A stretch of DNA of 6,174 nucleotides from Acidimicrobiaceae bacterium (GTDB lineage: Bacteria; Actinomycetota; Acidimicrobiia; Acidimicrobiales; Palsa-688). The stretch lies in contig JAUTXM010000342.1 in assembly GCA_030838025.1 (NCBI GenBank), positions 1 through 6,174 of the forward strand, written 5' to 3'. Shown piece after piece: positions 1-5,639 of the stretch. The position numbers and the translations under genes are program-made. The notes below the pieces were generated by a model. It saw only the letters and a program-made list of their open reading frames with translations. It did no database searches and was not told where the DNA came from. How positions within the stretch are numbered: position 1 is the stretch's first letter; each line of letters opens with the position of its first letter.

Positions 1-166
1 CGAGCCCCGCCCGGGTCAGCTTCAGGTCGTACCCCATGGCGTCCACGTAGCCGCCCGGGCCGCAGAAGTCGACCTGCCAGTCGATGCAGATCAGCGCCGT
101 GCGGGCCGCTTCGAAGCCGCCGTCAAATGGCCAGGGATACGGTTCTGCCTCAACTAGGCCAAACAT
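1..166 (-). CDS. Isochorismatase-superfamily cysteine hydrolase, biuret-hydrolase-like (N-terminal part, cut by window edge)
   Basis: The first 55 residues of a cysteine hydrolase are visible; the rest lies beyond the left edge. The start is ATG at 166-164, preceded by GGAGG at 177-173 with a 6-base spacer. Residues 9-13 read PYPWP. Residues 24-35 read ALICIDWQVDFC, the first strand of the isochorismatase fold with the catalytic-type Asp29 and the usual second Asp33. GGYVDAMGYD follows at 38-47. This combination matches, from memory, biuret hydrolases (BiuH, cytosolic, biuret to allophanate and ammonia) and close ureide/amide hydrolases. The catalytic Lys and Cys would lie in the missing part, so activity cannot be confirmed. 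It is the third visible gene of the operon, 66 bases after a related but catalytically dead paralogue. The family call is firm. The substrate is inferred, and other ureides or N-carbamoyl compounds are possible. Confidence 0.85.
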   Translation of the reverse strand, partial: MFGLVEAEPYPWPFDGGFEAARTALICIDWQVDFCGPGGYVDAMGYDLKLTRAGL

Positions 167-172
167 CGTCAA

Positions 173-177
173 CCTCC
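173..177 (-). promoter_or_regulatory. Ribosome binding site of the truncated hydrolase
   Basis: GGAGG on the minus strand, 6 bases before the ATG at 166. It fixes the start of the partial gene at the left edge. No promoter is evident in the 66-base gap (167-232), which fits co-transcription with the genes to its right. Confidence 0.75.
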
Positions 178-232
178 AAGGGGTCTGGGGAAAACGCAAA
201 CGGGGTGCCTGGCCAGCCGGTGCTGCGGCGGC

Positions 233-868
233 TCACCCATCGGCGGCGAGGGCCGGCTCGGTTGCGCCGAGCGCCGTCAATATGTCCTCGCTGGTCGCGA
301 CCGCCCCGAAAATGCCGCCCGACATCTCGATGATCCGCACCCCGGCACCGGCCAGGGACGCGTCGAGCGGGGCGCAACCGTCGATGACCAGTAGGCACTC
401 CAGCCCCCGGTCGTTGGCGCTGCGCAACGTCGAGTGGACCGGCCCCTCCAGGCCCAGCCCGCAGACGAGGAGATGGTCGACGTCGAGGCCGGCCAGGCAT
501 TGGGCCAGGGGACTGCCGCTGAAGCCGTCCACCCCGAAGGCGTCGACGACGGCGTCGGGGTGCAGCCCGGCCAGCAGCTCCCATTGCGAGTCGCCGAGGA
601 CGGGCAACACGCTCGGGCGGCGCTGGGCCGGTGATGCCGCGTGGCGGGTGGCCACGACCACCGCCCCCCATTGCCGGGCGGCGGAACTGAGGGTGGCGAT
701 GACGCCCAGCGCCGCGGCGGCGTCGGGGCAGCGCGGCACCAGCCCCGCTTGCAGCCCGACCAGGAGCAACGCGGTCCGTTCGGGGCCGACCTGGTCGTCG
801 TAGGGCCACGGGTAGGGCCGCGAGTTGACAACCGCCAACCCGCGACCCTGCGACGTGGGACTGCTCAT
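233..868 (-). CDS. Isochorismatase-superfamily pseudoenzyme (catalytic Asp, Lys and Cys all replaced)
   Basis: A 211-residue protein of normal length for the isochorismatase/cysteine hydrolase family. Residues 18-23 read PYPWPY, as in the neighbouring paralogue. Strand 1 reads ALLLVGLQAGL (33-43), where active members have an I-D-x-Q-x-D-F pattern, so the catalytic Asp is Gly38 and the second Asp is Gly42. Aligning the conserved ANDRG (151-155) puts Pro143 at the nucleophilic Cys of the usual TDVCVSTT motif (here LEGPVHST). Counting 33 residues back, the spacing in BiuH-like sequences as I remember them, puts Ala110 (in VVDAF) at the catalytic Lys. Fold elements such as LECLLVIDGC (156-165) and SGGIFG (183-188) remain, and the frame is open, so this is not simple decay. 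The ATG at 868 overlaps the TGA of the upstream BMP gene (ATGA) and lacks a clear ribosome binding site, indicating translational coupling. Likely role (inference): structural or regulatory partner of the adjacent hydrolase, or a ligand-binding protein. Confidence 0.85.
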   Translation of the reverse strand: MSSPTSQGRGLAVVNSRPYPWPYDDQVGPERTALLLVGLQAGLVPRCPDAAAALGVIATLSSAARQWGAVVVATRHAASPAQRRPSVLPVLGDSQWELLAGLHPDAVVDAFGVDGFSGSPLAQCLAGLDVDHLLVCGLGLEGPVHSTLRSANDRGLECLLVIDGCAPLDASLAGAGVRIIEMSGGIFGAVATSEDILTALGATEPALAADG

Positions 869-2124
869 GCGCTACAGGCCGGGACCGTTCCCACGACGCC
901 CTTGACCAGGTAGCACAGGCTGCTCAACTGGTCCGCCGTGGCGGTCTGGCCGGGCGGGATCCGCACCGTCCCGCTCTGGTCGGTGATGGGTCCGGTGTAC
1001 GGGGACGTCCCGGACAGGATCTTGGCCTTGGCGGCCGCGATCAGGTCCTTGGTGGCACTGGTCACCGACGGTCCGAAGGGCGCCAGGGAAAGGGGCGACG
1101 CGACGTCCTTGCTCGTGAAACCGGCGGTGTAGTTGGTGTTGAACGGGCCCCCGCTGAACGTGCCGGCCAGGATGCTCTTGACCATGGTGGTGTACAGCGG
1201 TCCCCACTGCCATTCCGACCCGGTCAGCCAACCCTGGGGGGCCAACGACTGGGCGTCGTAGTGGTAGCCGACGCTGTAGGCGCCCTTGGACTCGGCCGTC
1301 TTGATGACCGTGCTGGTGCAGTCCTGGTGCTGGCTGAACACGTCGATGCCCTGGCCGAAGAGGCTGTTGGTGGCGTCGGCCTGCTTGGCCGGGTCACACC
1401 AGGCCCCGGTGAAGACGGTGAAGGTCTGGATGGCGGGGTTGACGGTCTGGGCGCCCAGCTCGAAGGCGTCGATGTTGAGCAGGGTCTGGGGGATGGGGAA
1501 GGCGGCGATGAAACCGAGCTTGTTGGTCTTGGTGGCCTTGGCCGCCGCGATGCCGCCCAGGTACACGGTCTGCCACACGTCGCCGAAGTAGGTGTTGATG
1601 TTGGCCCCCACGGGCGGGGTGATCAGGTTGCCCTGCTGCAGGACCGCCACGTCGGGGTGCTTGGCGGCCAGGGTGACGGCGTAGTCCTTGTAGCCGTAGC
1701 TGGTCGAGAAGATGATCTTGGCCCCCTGGCCGATCATCTGCTCGGCCACGGTGACCATGTTGGAGGTCTCCGGGGTCTCCGGGGCCTCCAGGATCTTGAG
1801 GTTGGGGCACGCCGCCTTCAAGGCGTCGGACCCGGCGTGGGCCGCCTGGTTGTACCCGAAGTCGCTGGTCGACCCGACGTAGATGAACCCGACGGTCGTG
1901 GTGCCCACCCCGGGGCCGGTCTTGCCCGCGGGCGAGGTGCAGCTGCCGCCGGTGCCCGCTGCGGTCGTGGTGGAGCCTGACGGCGCCGCGGTCGTGGCCG
2001 ACGACGTGGATTTGGAGGACGTACCGCAGGCGGTGGCGGCCAGGGCGATGACGCCCATCAGAGCGACCGCCTTGCCGACGGTTGTGCCTGCGCGACCCTT
2101 CCGCGTGGTTCGGGACGGAAACAT
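865..2124 (-). CDS. BMP-family (PnrA-like) ABC transporter substrate-binding lipoprotein
   Basis: A 419-residue lipoprotein expected on the outer face of the membrane. Arg/Lys-rich residues 5-18 precede a hydrophobic stretch (19-32) and a lipobox ending at Cys33 (AATAC). A Ser/Thr/Gly/Ala-rich linker runs to about residue 72. The mature domain starts with TTVGFIYVGSTSDFGYNQA (75-93), the typical first strand and ligand loop of BMP/Med proteins. AEQMIGQGAKIIFSTSYGYKD (127-147), a GQGIDVFSQHQDCTSTVI segment near 257-274 and a Trp-rich segment at 299-308 follow. Known members bind purine nucleosides and similar small heterocycles. The start is set by AAGGAGG at 2140-2134, 9 bases before ATG. It is the first gene of the operon; no ATPase or permease gene is inside the window, and these may lie beyond the left edge. 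Given the downstream hydrolases, I infer a nitrogen-rich substrate such as a ureide, biuret or pyrimidine derivative. The family assignment is strong; the ligand is a guess. Confidence 0.93.
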   Translation of the reverse strand: MFPSRTTRKGRAGTTVGKAVALMGVIALAATACGTSSKSTSSATTAAPSGSTTTAAGTGGSCTSPAGKTGPGVGTTTVGFIYVGSTSDFGYNQAAHAGSDALKAACPNLKILEAPETPETSNMVTVAEQMIGQGAKIIFSTSYGYKDYAVTLAAKHPDVAVLQQGNLITPPVGANINTYFGDVWQTVYLGGIAAAKATKTNKLGFIAAFPIPQTLLNIDAFELGAQTVNPAIQTFTVFTGAWCDPAKQADATNSLFGQGIDVFSQHQDCTSTVIKTAESKGAYSVGYHYDAQSLAPQGWLTGSEWQWGPLYTTMVKSILAGTFSGGPFNTNYTAGFTSKDVASPLSLAPFGPSVTSATKDLIAAAKAKILSGTSPYTGPITDQSGTVRIPPGQTATADQLSSLCYLVKGVVGTVPACSA

Positions 2125-2262
2125 GTGTTACGGCCTCCTTGAGGTGGGATTGGCGGCGCGACAGGGCAGCGTGTCGGGCAGGAACGGGCGTCGGGCACGG
2201 CGCGCCACCCGCGCCGCTGCGGCTGCCGAGGGGGTTGTGTGCGCCTCTGTATACATGCCGGC

Positions 2263-2281
2263 CGACCCTAGAGAGGGGTCG
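2263..2281. repeat. Short inverted repeat upstream of the BMP operon
   Basis: CGACCC (2263-2268) and GGGTCG (2276-2281) are perfect reverse complements around a 7-base spacer. The repeat lies about 140 bases before the BMP start, beside the candidate -10 boxes. This suits an operator for a dimeric regulator or a small leader hairpin, but 6-base arms can occur by chance in DNA this GC-rich. Confidence 0.35.
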
Positions 2282-2435
2282 TTGCCGGGCTATATCGGTG
2301 TCGTTACAGCAGCGAGAGCGCTTCCTTGTCGCTTCCTGACGCGCCGGGGCAGAACCGGCCACCCGGGCGGCGATGAGACGTGCGGCCACGGCGTCCGCGG
2401 CCGCGTGCTCGAGGGCGAGCGGGCGAGGTTGCCGG

Positions 2436-2455
2436 GCGCGGCCAACAGGCCGCGC
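2436..2455 (-). terminator. Probable U-less hairpin terminator of the sedolisin gene
   Basis: A perfect 8-base-pair stem, GCGCGGCC with GGCCGCGC, around a 4-base loop, starting about 30 bases after the sedolisin stop codon. No T-run follows in the leftward direction. Actinobacteria often use such I-shaped hairpins without a U-tract, so termination or 3'-end protection of the mRNA is likely. Confidence 0.55.
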
Positions 2456-2485
2456 GATGGACTGGCGCCGGGTTGGTCTGGTCGT

Positions 2486-4504
2486 TTACACGAGCAGTAG
2501 GAAGGCCAGGCCGTTGGGCGTGCCCAAGCCCGTTACGGTGTCGTAGCCCGGTGTGGTCTTGATCGCCAGGCCCGCCAGGTCGAAGCTGCGCACCGATGTC
2601 CTGGTGCCGCTGGTCGCGTCGATGCCATTGACGTAATCGACTCGCACCACCGCGGCGGTGACGTGGCGCACATCGGTGAGCGCCCGCCCCCCGGCCAACC
2701 GCTGGTAAAGCGACGGGTTGATGAAGCCGTGGGCGTAGCCGGTCGCGCTGTCGGCCAAGGCCATGATGCCGGCCAGGAGCGGGGAGGAGAGGCTGGTCCC
2801 TCCGATGCGGTACTGGCTGTAGTACGTGCCGTCGGGGAAGGTTTGGGTAAGGCCGATGAGCATGCCGGTATTGGGGTCGCCGTCGGCCGCGATGTCAGGC
2901 ACGACGCGACCCTTGTGATCGGGCTGCTGGTTCCGCCGGGCCAGGGAGTTGGGTACCACCCCCTGCTGGTACCAGGGCTCGGCGAACAGTCGGCTGGTGC
3001 CGCCCCCGGAGCCATAGAGGAAGGCCCCGGGAGCGGGGGGCACCCAGGCACCGTTCGTGAGGGTGCTCTTGCCGGTCTCCCAACCGGTCTCGAGCACCCG
3101 CTGGCCGCGGGCCCCGATACCGACGCTGGTACCCCCGACGGCGGTGACCCAAGGACTCGACGCCGAGAAGTCGGGCGAGGGGGCGCCCAGGTTGGCCACC
3201 TCGTCGCCTGAGTCGCCTGACGAGAAGTAGACGCCGATGCCGTCGAGAACAGCGTTGATGGCGATCGTCTGGAATGCGTGCACCACAGCTCCCGAGATGT
3301 CCTCGCCTTGGTCGCCGTAGGAGTTCGTGACGATCTGGGCCAGGTGGTGGGCCACCACGGTGTTTAGTGCCTTGTCCAGGGACACGTCGAGGCAGTCGGA
3401 TCCACCGACGTACAAGATGTTGGCCTTCGGGGCCATGGCGTGCACAGCCTCGACGTCAAGGGTCTGTTCGCCATACCAGCCGGCGGCGTCGCATCGGTTG
3501 GGAGCCTCGAGCTTCGCTTTGGTCTTGAACAGCAGTTCGTCGAACTGGCTGGGCCGCAACGGGTGGGCCGGGTCGTTCAGCGCGGCGTACTGTTGGGCGT
3601 CGGCAAACAGGTTCGGAGACGCAAAGGCGTCGATGACCGCCACGGTCACCCCTTGGCCCTGGATCCCTTGGTCCAGCGCCTGATCCATGCCGTAGACCGA
3701 GCGGAGCTGGTCGGGCACGTAGCCGCATGGGGCGTACGGCAGCGGCGACGGGAAGCCGCCTCCGTACGGGGGATCGGTCTTGTCGAGCTTCTGAGCCCAG
3801 AACTGCGAACACGGCGGGGCGTTTCGGAAGCCTGCCGGTGGTGGCACGGTACCGGGGCCGGCCAACGCGGTGTTGGGCACGGCCTGCGCCGCCGCCGACC
3901 CGCTGGCACCGTCCTGGCCGGGGGGGACGACCGACGGCACGAACAACATCTGGCTCTGATCGATACCGACCACGGTGTCGATGAGACCCGCGACGTCGGC
4001 CGGCACGCTGAGGTCGCGGTCGGGCGCCCGCAGGTCCTGGCCCTTCACCCGGTAGGTGCCGAGTTGGACGGCGAAGGCCTGCTGCACTTGGGCCACCGAA
4101 CCCGTCGCCTCGACGTAGAGCCGATTGGCGGCCACGTCGTCAACATTGAACCCGCCGCCGGTCAGCCACTGCTCGACCGCGCTGACCGTCGCCAGGGTGG
4201 GGCCGAAGCGGGCGAGAGACTCCTCAGAGGACAACCAGTGCCGAAAGTTGGGGCTGGACGGATTCGACACATCGGCCGCGGTCGCCGCCGCTCCAGCCTC
4301 ATCGCGGCCATGCAGGTACACCCGGAACTGCAGCTGCGCGGCCGCGGCCCGAGCCCCGACCTTGGTGTCCGGGCGGGCCCAACTCGGCTTGGACCCCGCG
4401 ATCGGGTTCCGAGAGTTGGCGGCCGCCGCCGTGGCCGCAGGCACGGTCATGCCTGCAACGACGACGATCGCGACCGCAAGAGCCTTCAGGTGGTCTCGTC
4501 GCAT
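2486..4504 (-). CDS. Secreted sedolisin (S53 serine-carboxyl peptidase) with activation pro-domain
   Basis: A 672-residue exported endopeptidase of the acid-acting sedolisin/kumamolisin family. Residues 1-30 form a signal peptide (MRRDHLK, then a hydrophobic core to an Ala-rich end). Residues about 40-190 are the pro-kumamolisin activation domain, with SSPNFRHWLS (83-92) and the conserved L-x-V-P-A-D-V segment (165-171). A Gly/Pro/Ala-rich linker follows (about 191-225), then the catalytic domain. The catalytic set is complete: Glu346 and Asp350 in GEQTLD, Asp431 in SSGDSG, and Ser571 in GGTSLSSP. The C-terminal end keeps calcium-site-like residues, Asp611 and the GYDTVTGLGTPNG stretch (653-665). 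Four Cys (232, 260, 338, 371) may form disulfides. ATG at 4504 has GAAGGGGA at 4520-4513, 8 bases upstream, and directly precedes the signal peptide. The frame stays open to 4858, but that extension is not protein-like. Likely role: extracellular protein breakdown for nutrition. Confidence 0.95.
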   Translation of the reverse strand: MRRDHLKALAVAIVVVAGMTVPAATAAAANSRNPIAGSKPSWARPDTKVGARAAAAQLQFRVYLHGRDEAGAAATAADVSNPSSPNFRHWLSSEESLARFGPTLATVSAVEQWLTGGGFNVDDVAANRLYVEATGSVAQVQQAFAVQLGTYRVKGQDLRAPDRDLSVPADVAGLIDTVVGIDQSQMLFVPSVVPPGQDGASGSAAAQAVPNTALAGPGTVPPPAGFRNAPPCSQFWAQKLDKTDPPYGGGFPSPLPYAPCGYVPDQLRSVYGMDQALDQGIQGQGVTVAVIDAFASPNLFADAQQYAALNDPAHPLRPSQFDELLFKTKAKLEAPNRCDAAGWYGEQTLDVEAVHAMAPKANILYVGGSDCLDVSLDKALNTVVAHHLAQIVTNSYGDQGEDISGAVVHAFQTIAINAVLDGIGVYFSSGDSGDEVANLGAPSPDFSASSPWVTAVGGTSVGIGARGQRVLETGWETGKSTLTNGAWVPPAPGAFLYGSGGGTSRLFAEPWYQQGVVPNSLARRNQQPDHKGRVVPDIAADGDPNTGMLIGLTQTFPDGTYYSQYRIGGTSLSSPLLAGIMALADSATGYAHGFINPSLYQRLAGGRALTDVRHVTAAVVRVDYVNGIDATSGTRTSVRSFDLAGLAIKTTPGYDTVTGLGTPNGLAFLLLV

Positions 4505-4512
4505 CGAGTGAT

Positions 4513-4520
4513 TCCCCTTC
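4513..4520 (-). promoter_or_regulatory. Ribosome binding site that decides the sedolisin start
   Basis: GAAGGGGA on the minus strand, 8 bases before ATG at 4504. It supports the start at the signal peptide rather than the far upstream in-frame start at 4858, which would add 118 residues overlapping the divergent gene. Confidence 0.7.
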
Positions 4521-4560
4521 TGGTTGCCGGGAAGAATCCCAGTTCCGAGACTAGACAAAC

Positions 4561-4570
4561 GGTAGCTACC
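4561..4570. repeat. Perfect 10-base palindrome in the divergent promoter region
   Basis: GGTAGCTACC is fully self-complementary and lies 57 bases upstream of the sedolisin start. The symmetry stops abruptly on both sides (C opposite C). It could be an operator for a dimeric repressor, but no regulator gene is in the window. Confidence 0.35.
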
Positions 4571-4602
4571 CGCTGACACGCCCGCGACCGGCGCCGGAGC
4601 TT

Positions 4603-4617
4603 GGAACATCTCGTTCC
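4603..4617. repeat. Inverted repeat GGAAC-N5-GTTCC
   Basis: Perfect 5-base arms (4603-4607 and 4613-4617) around ATCTC. The 9-mer GAACATCTC in it recurs at 4695-4703, where a similar GTTCG follows at a longer distance. This is a possible regulator binding site; it is too short to be certain. Confidence 0.3.
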
Positions 4618-4742
4618 GTTCCGGGTGCCCATGCTGCTCCCCGTCCACCCCAGCCAGGGCCGCCGTCGATCCCCGGACCATCATCACGGATCCCGAACAT
4701 CTCCATGGTCGTTCGTTCATCCGGCCCGCTGACCATGGCGAG

Positions 4743-5222
4743 ATGAACCGCATCAAGTGCAGCATCCGCAAGCATTTCGGGCTGGTGTTGGTAGCCACCG
4801 CGACCTGCCTGGTTCTCGGAGTGGTCCTGATGCTCGCGTTGACCGGAGCGGACGGCACCAGTCATGCCGCCCCCGTCTCGCCGAGCCCAACCACGCTTCC
4901 CGGCGCATCAGGGGCGGGGGCATCGGCCAGTGGGGCCAAGGGGAAGCACCCCGCGGTACGAGGCGCCGTGACGGCTATCTCGGGCGAGACGTGGAGCGTC
5001 ACCGTCAAGGGCGTGGCGATCACCGTGACGGTGACCCCAGAGACCAGGTACGGGACCAAAGCGGCGCCGCTGGCGGCAACCGACTTCGCGGTCGGCAATG
5101 AGGTCACGGTCGTCGGCTCGCGGACCGGAACGACCGTCTCCGCCACGCGCATCGCCCACGCCCCGACGTCCGCCGGCGCGGCCAGGTCCACGACTGTGCC
5201 CTCCACCCCGGCCGCCGCCTGA
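4743..5222 (+). CDS. Membrane-anchored or secreted DUF5666-like protein
   Basis: A 159-residue protein. Basic residues 3-10 are followed by one hydrophobic helix (about 13-34), acting as signal peptide or membrane anchor. A Pro/Ser/Gly/Ala-rich linker (about 37-68) then leads to a compact beta-rich domain (about 70-138). The pattern VRGAVTAISGETWSV, then VAITVTVTPETRYG, then FAVGNEVTVVGSRTGTTVSA resembles DUF5666, a small OB-like domain common in exported actinobacterial proteins with no assigned activity. The tail (139-159) is Ala/Ser/Thr/Pro-rich and disordered-looking. ATG at 4743 is the only sensible start, with a weak GGCGAG just upstream and no proper Shine-Dalgarno. It is divergent from the sedolisin gene, and 69 bases separate its stop from the tRNA-like element. 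The DUF5666 match is by recalled pattern, not a search. No function can be given. Confidence 0.82.
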   Translation: MNRIKCSIRKHFGLVLVATATCLVLGVVLMLALTGADGTSHAAPVSPSPTTLPGASGAGASASGAKGKHPAVRGAVTAISGETWSVTVKGVAITVTVTPETRYGTKAAPLAATDFAVGNEVTVVGSRTGTTVSATRIAHAPTSAGAARSTTVPSTPAAA

Positions 5223-5250
5223 GAACAGGCGTGGCCGTCCAAGCGCCATG

Positions 5251-5280
5251 ACGACCCTCCGACCCAATCGTCTCTATCAT
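5251..5280 (+). promoter_or_regulatory. Candidate promoter for the tRNA-like RNA and the 81-residue membrane protein
   Basis: TATCAT at 5275-5280 matches the -10 consensus at five of six positions and ends 11 bases before the first base of the tRNA-like fold. That spacing would start transcription just ahead of it. The -35 is weak: ACGACC at 5251-5256 keeps only the central GAC, with an 18-base spacer. No other promoter-like sequence is visible between 5223 and 5393. Confidence 0.4.
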
Positions 5281-5291
5281 CGGGCTCGCAG

Positions 5292-5361
5292 GCGCCTGTA
5301 GCTCAACGAGAGCACCCGACATTTTCTCGGGGGGATGGAGGGTCGATTCCTCCCGGGCGCA
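5292..5361 (+). ncRNA. tRNA-like cloverleaf RNA with non-canonical loops (degenerate or specialised tRNA)
   Basis: Seventy bases fold by eye into a full cloverleaf. The acceptor stem is GCGCCTG (5292-5298) with CGGGCGC (5354-5360), 7 pairs including one G-U. TA linker. The D stem is GCTC/GAGC (5301-5304, 5310-5313). The anticodon stem is CCCGA/TCGGG (5315-5319, 5327-5331). There is a 5-base variable loop and a T stem GGAGG/CCTCC (5337-5341, 5349-5353). A follows at 5361, then CC but no final A. The loops are abnormal. The D loop is only AACGA, without the GG that docks with the T loop. The anticodon loop is CATTTTC, with A at position 33 instead of the near-universal U and pyrimidines at 37 and 38. 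The T loop is GTCGATT, with G in place of T54. Formal anticodon TTT (Lys), but the acceptor and D-arm sequence recalls actinobacterial tRNA-Arg. A standard translating tRNA is unlikely; a tRNA pseudogene or a structured leader RNA is more likely. Confidence 0.7.
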
Positions 5362-5393
5362 CCGGCGCATCCGTCCCAAGGAGGACCCGTAGC

Positions 5394-5639
5394 GTGACCA
5401 GCAGAACCAAGTTTCGCCCGCTGACCGGCGTTTTGCTGTTGGTGGCCGTGGTGTTCGTGATCGTCGCCATCGTGTACTTCACCCAGACCGCGGACGCCCT
5501 ACCGGGCTTCTTCCCAGGCCACGCCGCGGGGAGCACGCACCATCACATCAAGCACGGCATTGCGGCAATCGGCCTCGCCTGTCTGGCCGCGATCGGCGCC
5601 TGGTTCAGCAGCGCCCCAGGCGCTGGCGCCAAGGGGTAA
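5394..5639 (+). CDS. Small two-helix membrane protein with a His-rich loop
   Basis: An 81-residue protein starting at GTG 5394, with a strong AAGGAGGA at 5378-5385 (8-base spacer). Arg4, Lys6 and Arg8 precede a first membrane helix (about 11-29). An external-looking loop with FFPGH (39-43) and THHHIKHG (48-55) follows, then a second helix (about 55-71) and a short Gly/Ala tail. The sequence resembles small conserved hypothetical membrane proteins of actinobacteria that I recall without a name. The five His in the loop (43, 49, 50, 51, 54) could bind a metal or haem, which is speculation. The tRNA-like cloverleaf lies 32 bases before its start and seems to be in its leader. A perfect 7-pair hairpin (CAGCGCC/GGCGCTG, 5609-5625) sits in the last codons. 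The strong ribosome site and coherent topology make the gene real; its function is unknown. Confidence 0.85.
   Translation: MTSRTKFRPLTGVLLLVAVVFVIVAIVYFTQTADALPGFFPGHAAGSTHHHIKHGIAAIGLACLAAIGAWFSSAPGAGAKG

Larger units (their letters stand above)
2125..2485. other. Intergenic region between the sedolisin gene and the BMP operon
   Basis: A 361-base gap between two genes that both point left. It holds the BMP ribosome binding site (2134-2140), short direct repeats GTCGGGCA (2173-2180 and 2190-2197), a 6-base-arm inverted repeat (2263-2281) and a strong GC hairpin just after the sedolisin stop (2436-2455). Two AT-rich spots could be -10 elements for leftward transcription, TATACA at 2253-2248 and GATATA at 2296-2291, but neither has a convincing -35 at the right distance. 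I see no convincing gene: the open frames here lack a coding signature and overlap flanking genes. Confidence 0.6.
4505..4742. promoter_or_regulatory. Divergent intergenic region between sedolisin and DUF5666-like genes
   Basis: This 238-base gap should carry the promoters of both flanking genes. It contains the sedolisin ribosome binding site (4513-4520), a perfect 10-base palindrome (4561-4570), an inverted repeat GGAAC-ATCTC-GTTCC (4603-4617) and a second copy of the 9-mer GAACATCTC (4604-4612 and 4695-4703). I could not place a good -35/-10 pair for either direction. Confidence 0.45.

Noticed and set aside
1261..2500. Plus-strand open frames opposite the BMP gene and its leader
   Set aside because: Low-complexity Gly/Val/Leu/Arg translations, antisense to a well-supported lipoprotein gene, with no coding signature.
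3440..4576. Long plus-strand open frame opposite the sedolisin
   Set aside because: It is the antisense of a clear S53 peptidase. It is rich in Arg/Gly/Val with no recognisable motif, as expected of a GC-rich shadow frame.
4735..4746. Three-codon mini-ORF (ATG GCG AGA TGA) overlapping the DUF5666-like start
   Set aside because: Such a short frame arises easily by chance and has no ribosome binding site of its own.
4505..4858. In-frame upstream extension of the sedolisin to a start at 4858
   Set aside because: It would bury the signal peptide after 118 residues, overlaps the divergent gene and lacks protein-like composition. The ATG at 4504 has a good ribosome binding site.
4862..5242. Minus-strand 126-residue open frame opposite the DUF5666-like gene
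   Set aside because: It looks moderately protein-like, but the plus strand has an anchor, a linker and a recognisable domain pattern, and the antisense frame has no ribosome binding site that I can see.
5292..5361. tRNA-Pyl or an ordinary tRNA-Lys(UUU)
   Set aside because: The short D loop recalls tRNA-Pyl, but there is no CTA anticodon, the anticodon stem is 5 pairs and the variable loop is 5 bases. Lys is unlikely because U33 and purine 37 are missing.
5609..5625. Perfect 7-pair hairpin in the last codons of the 81-residue protein as a terminator
   Set aside because: It lies within the coding sequence before the stop and has no T-run. Gly/Ala-rich GC-rich codons can create it by chance.
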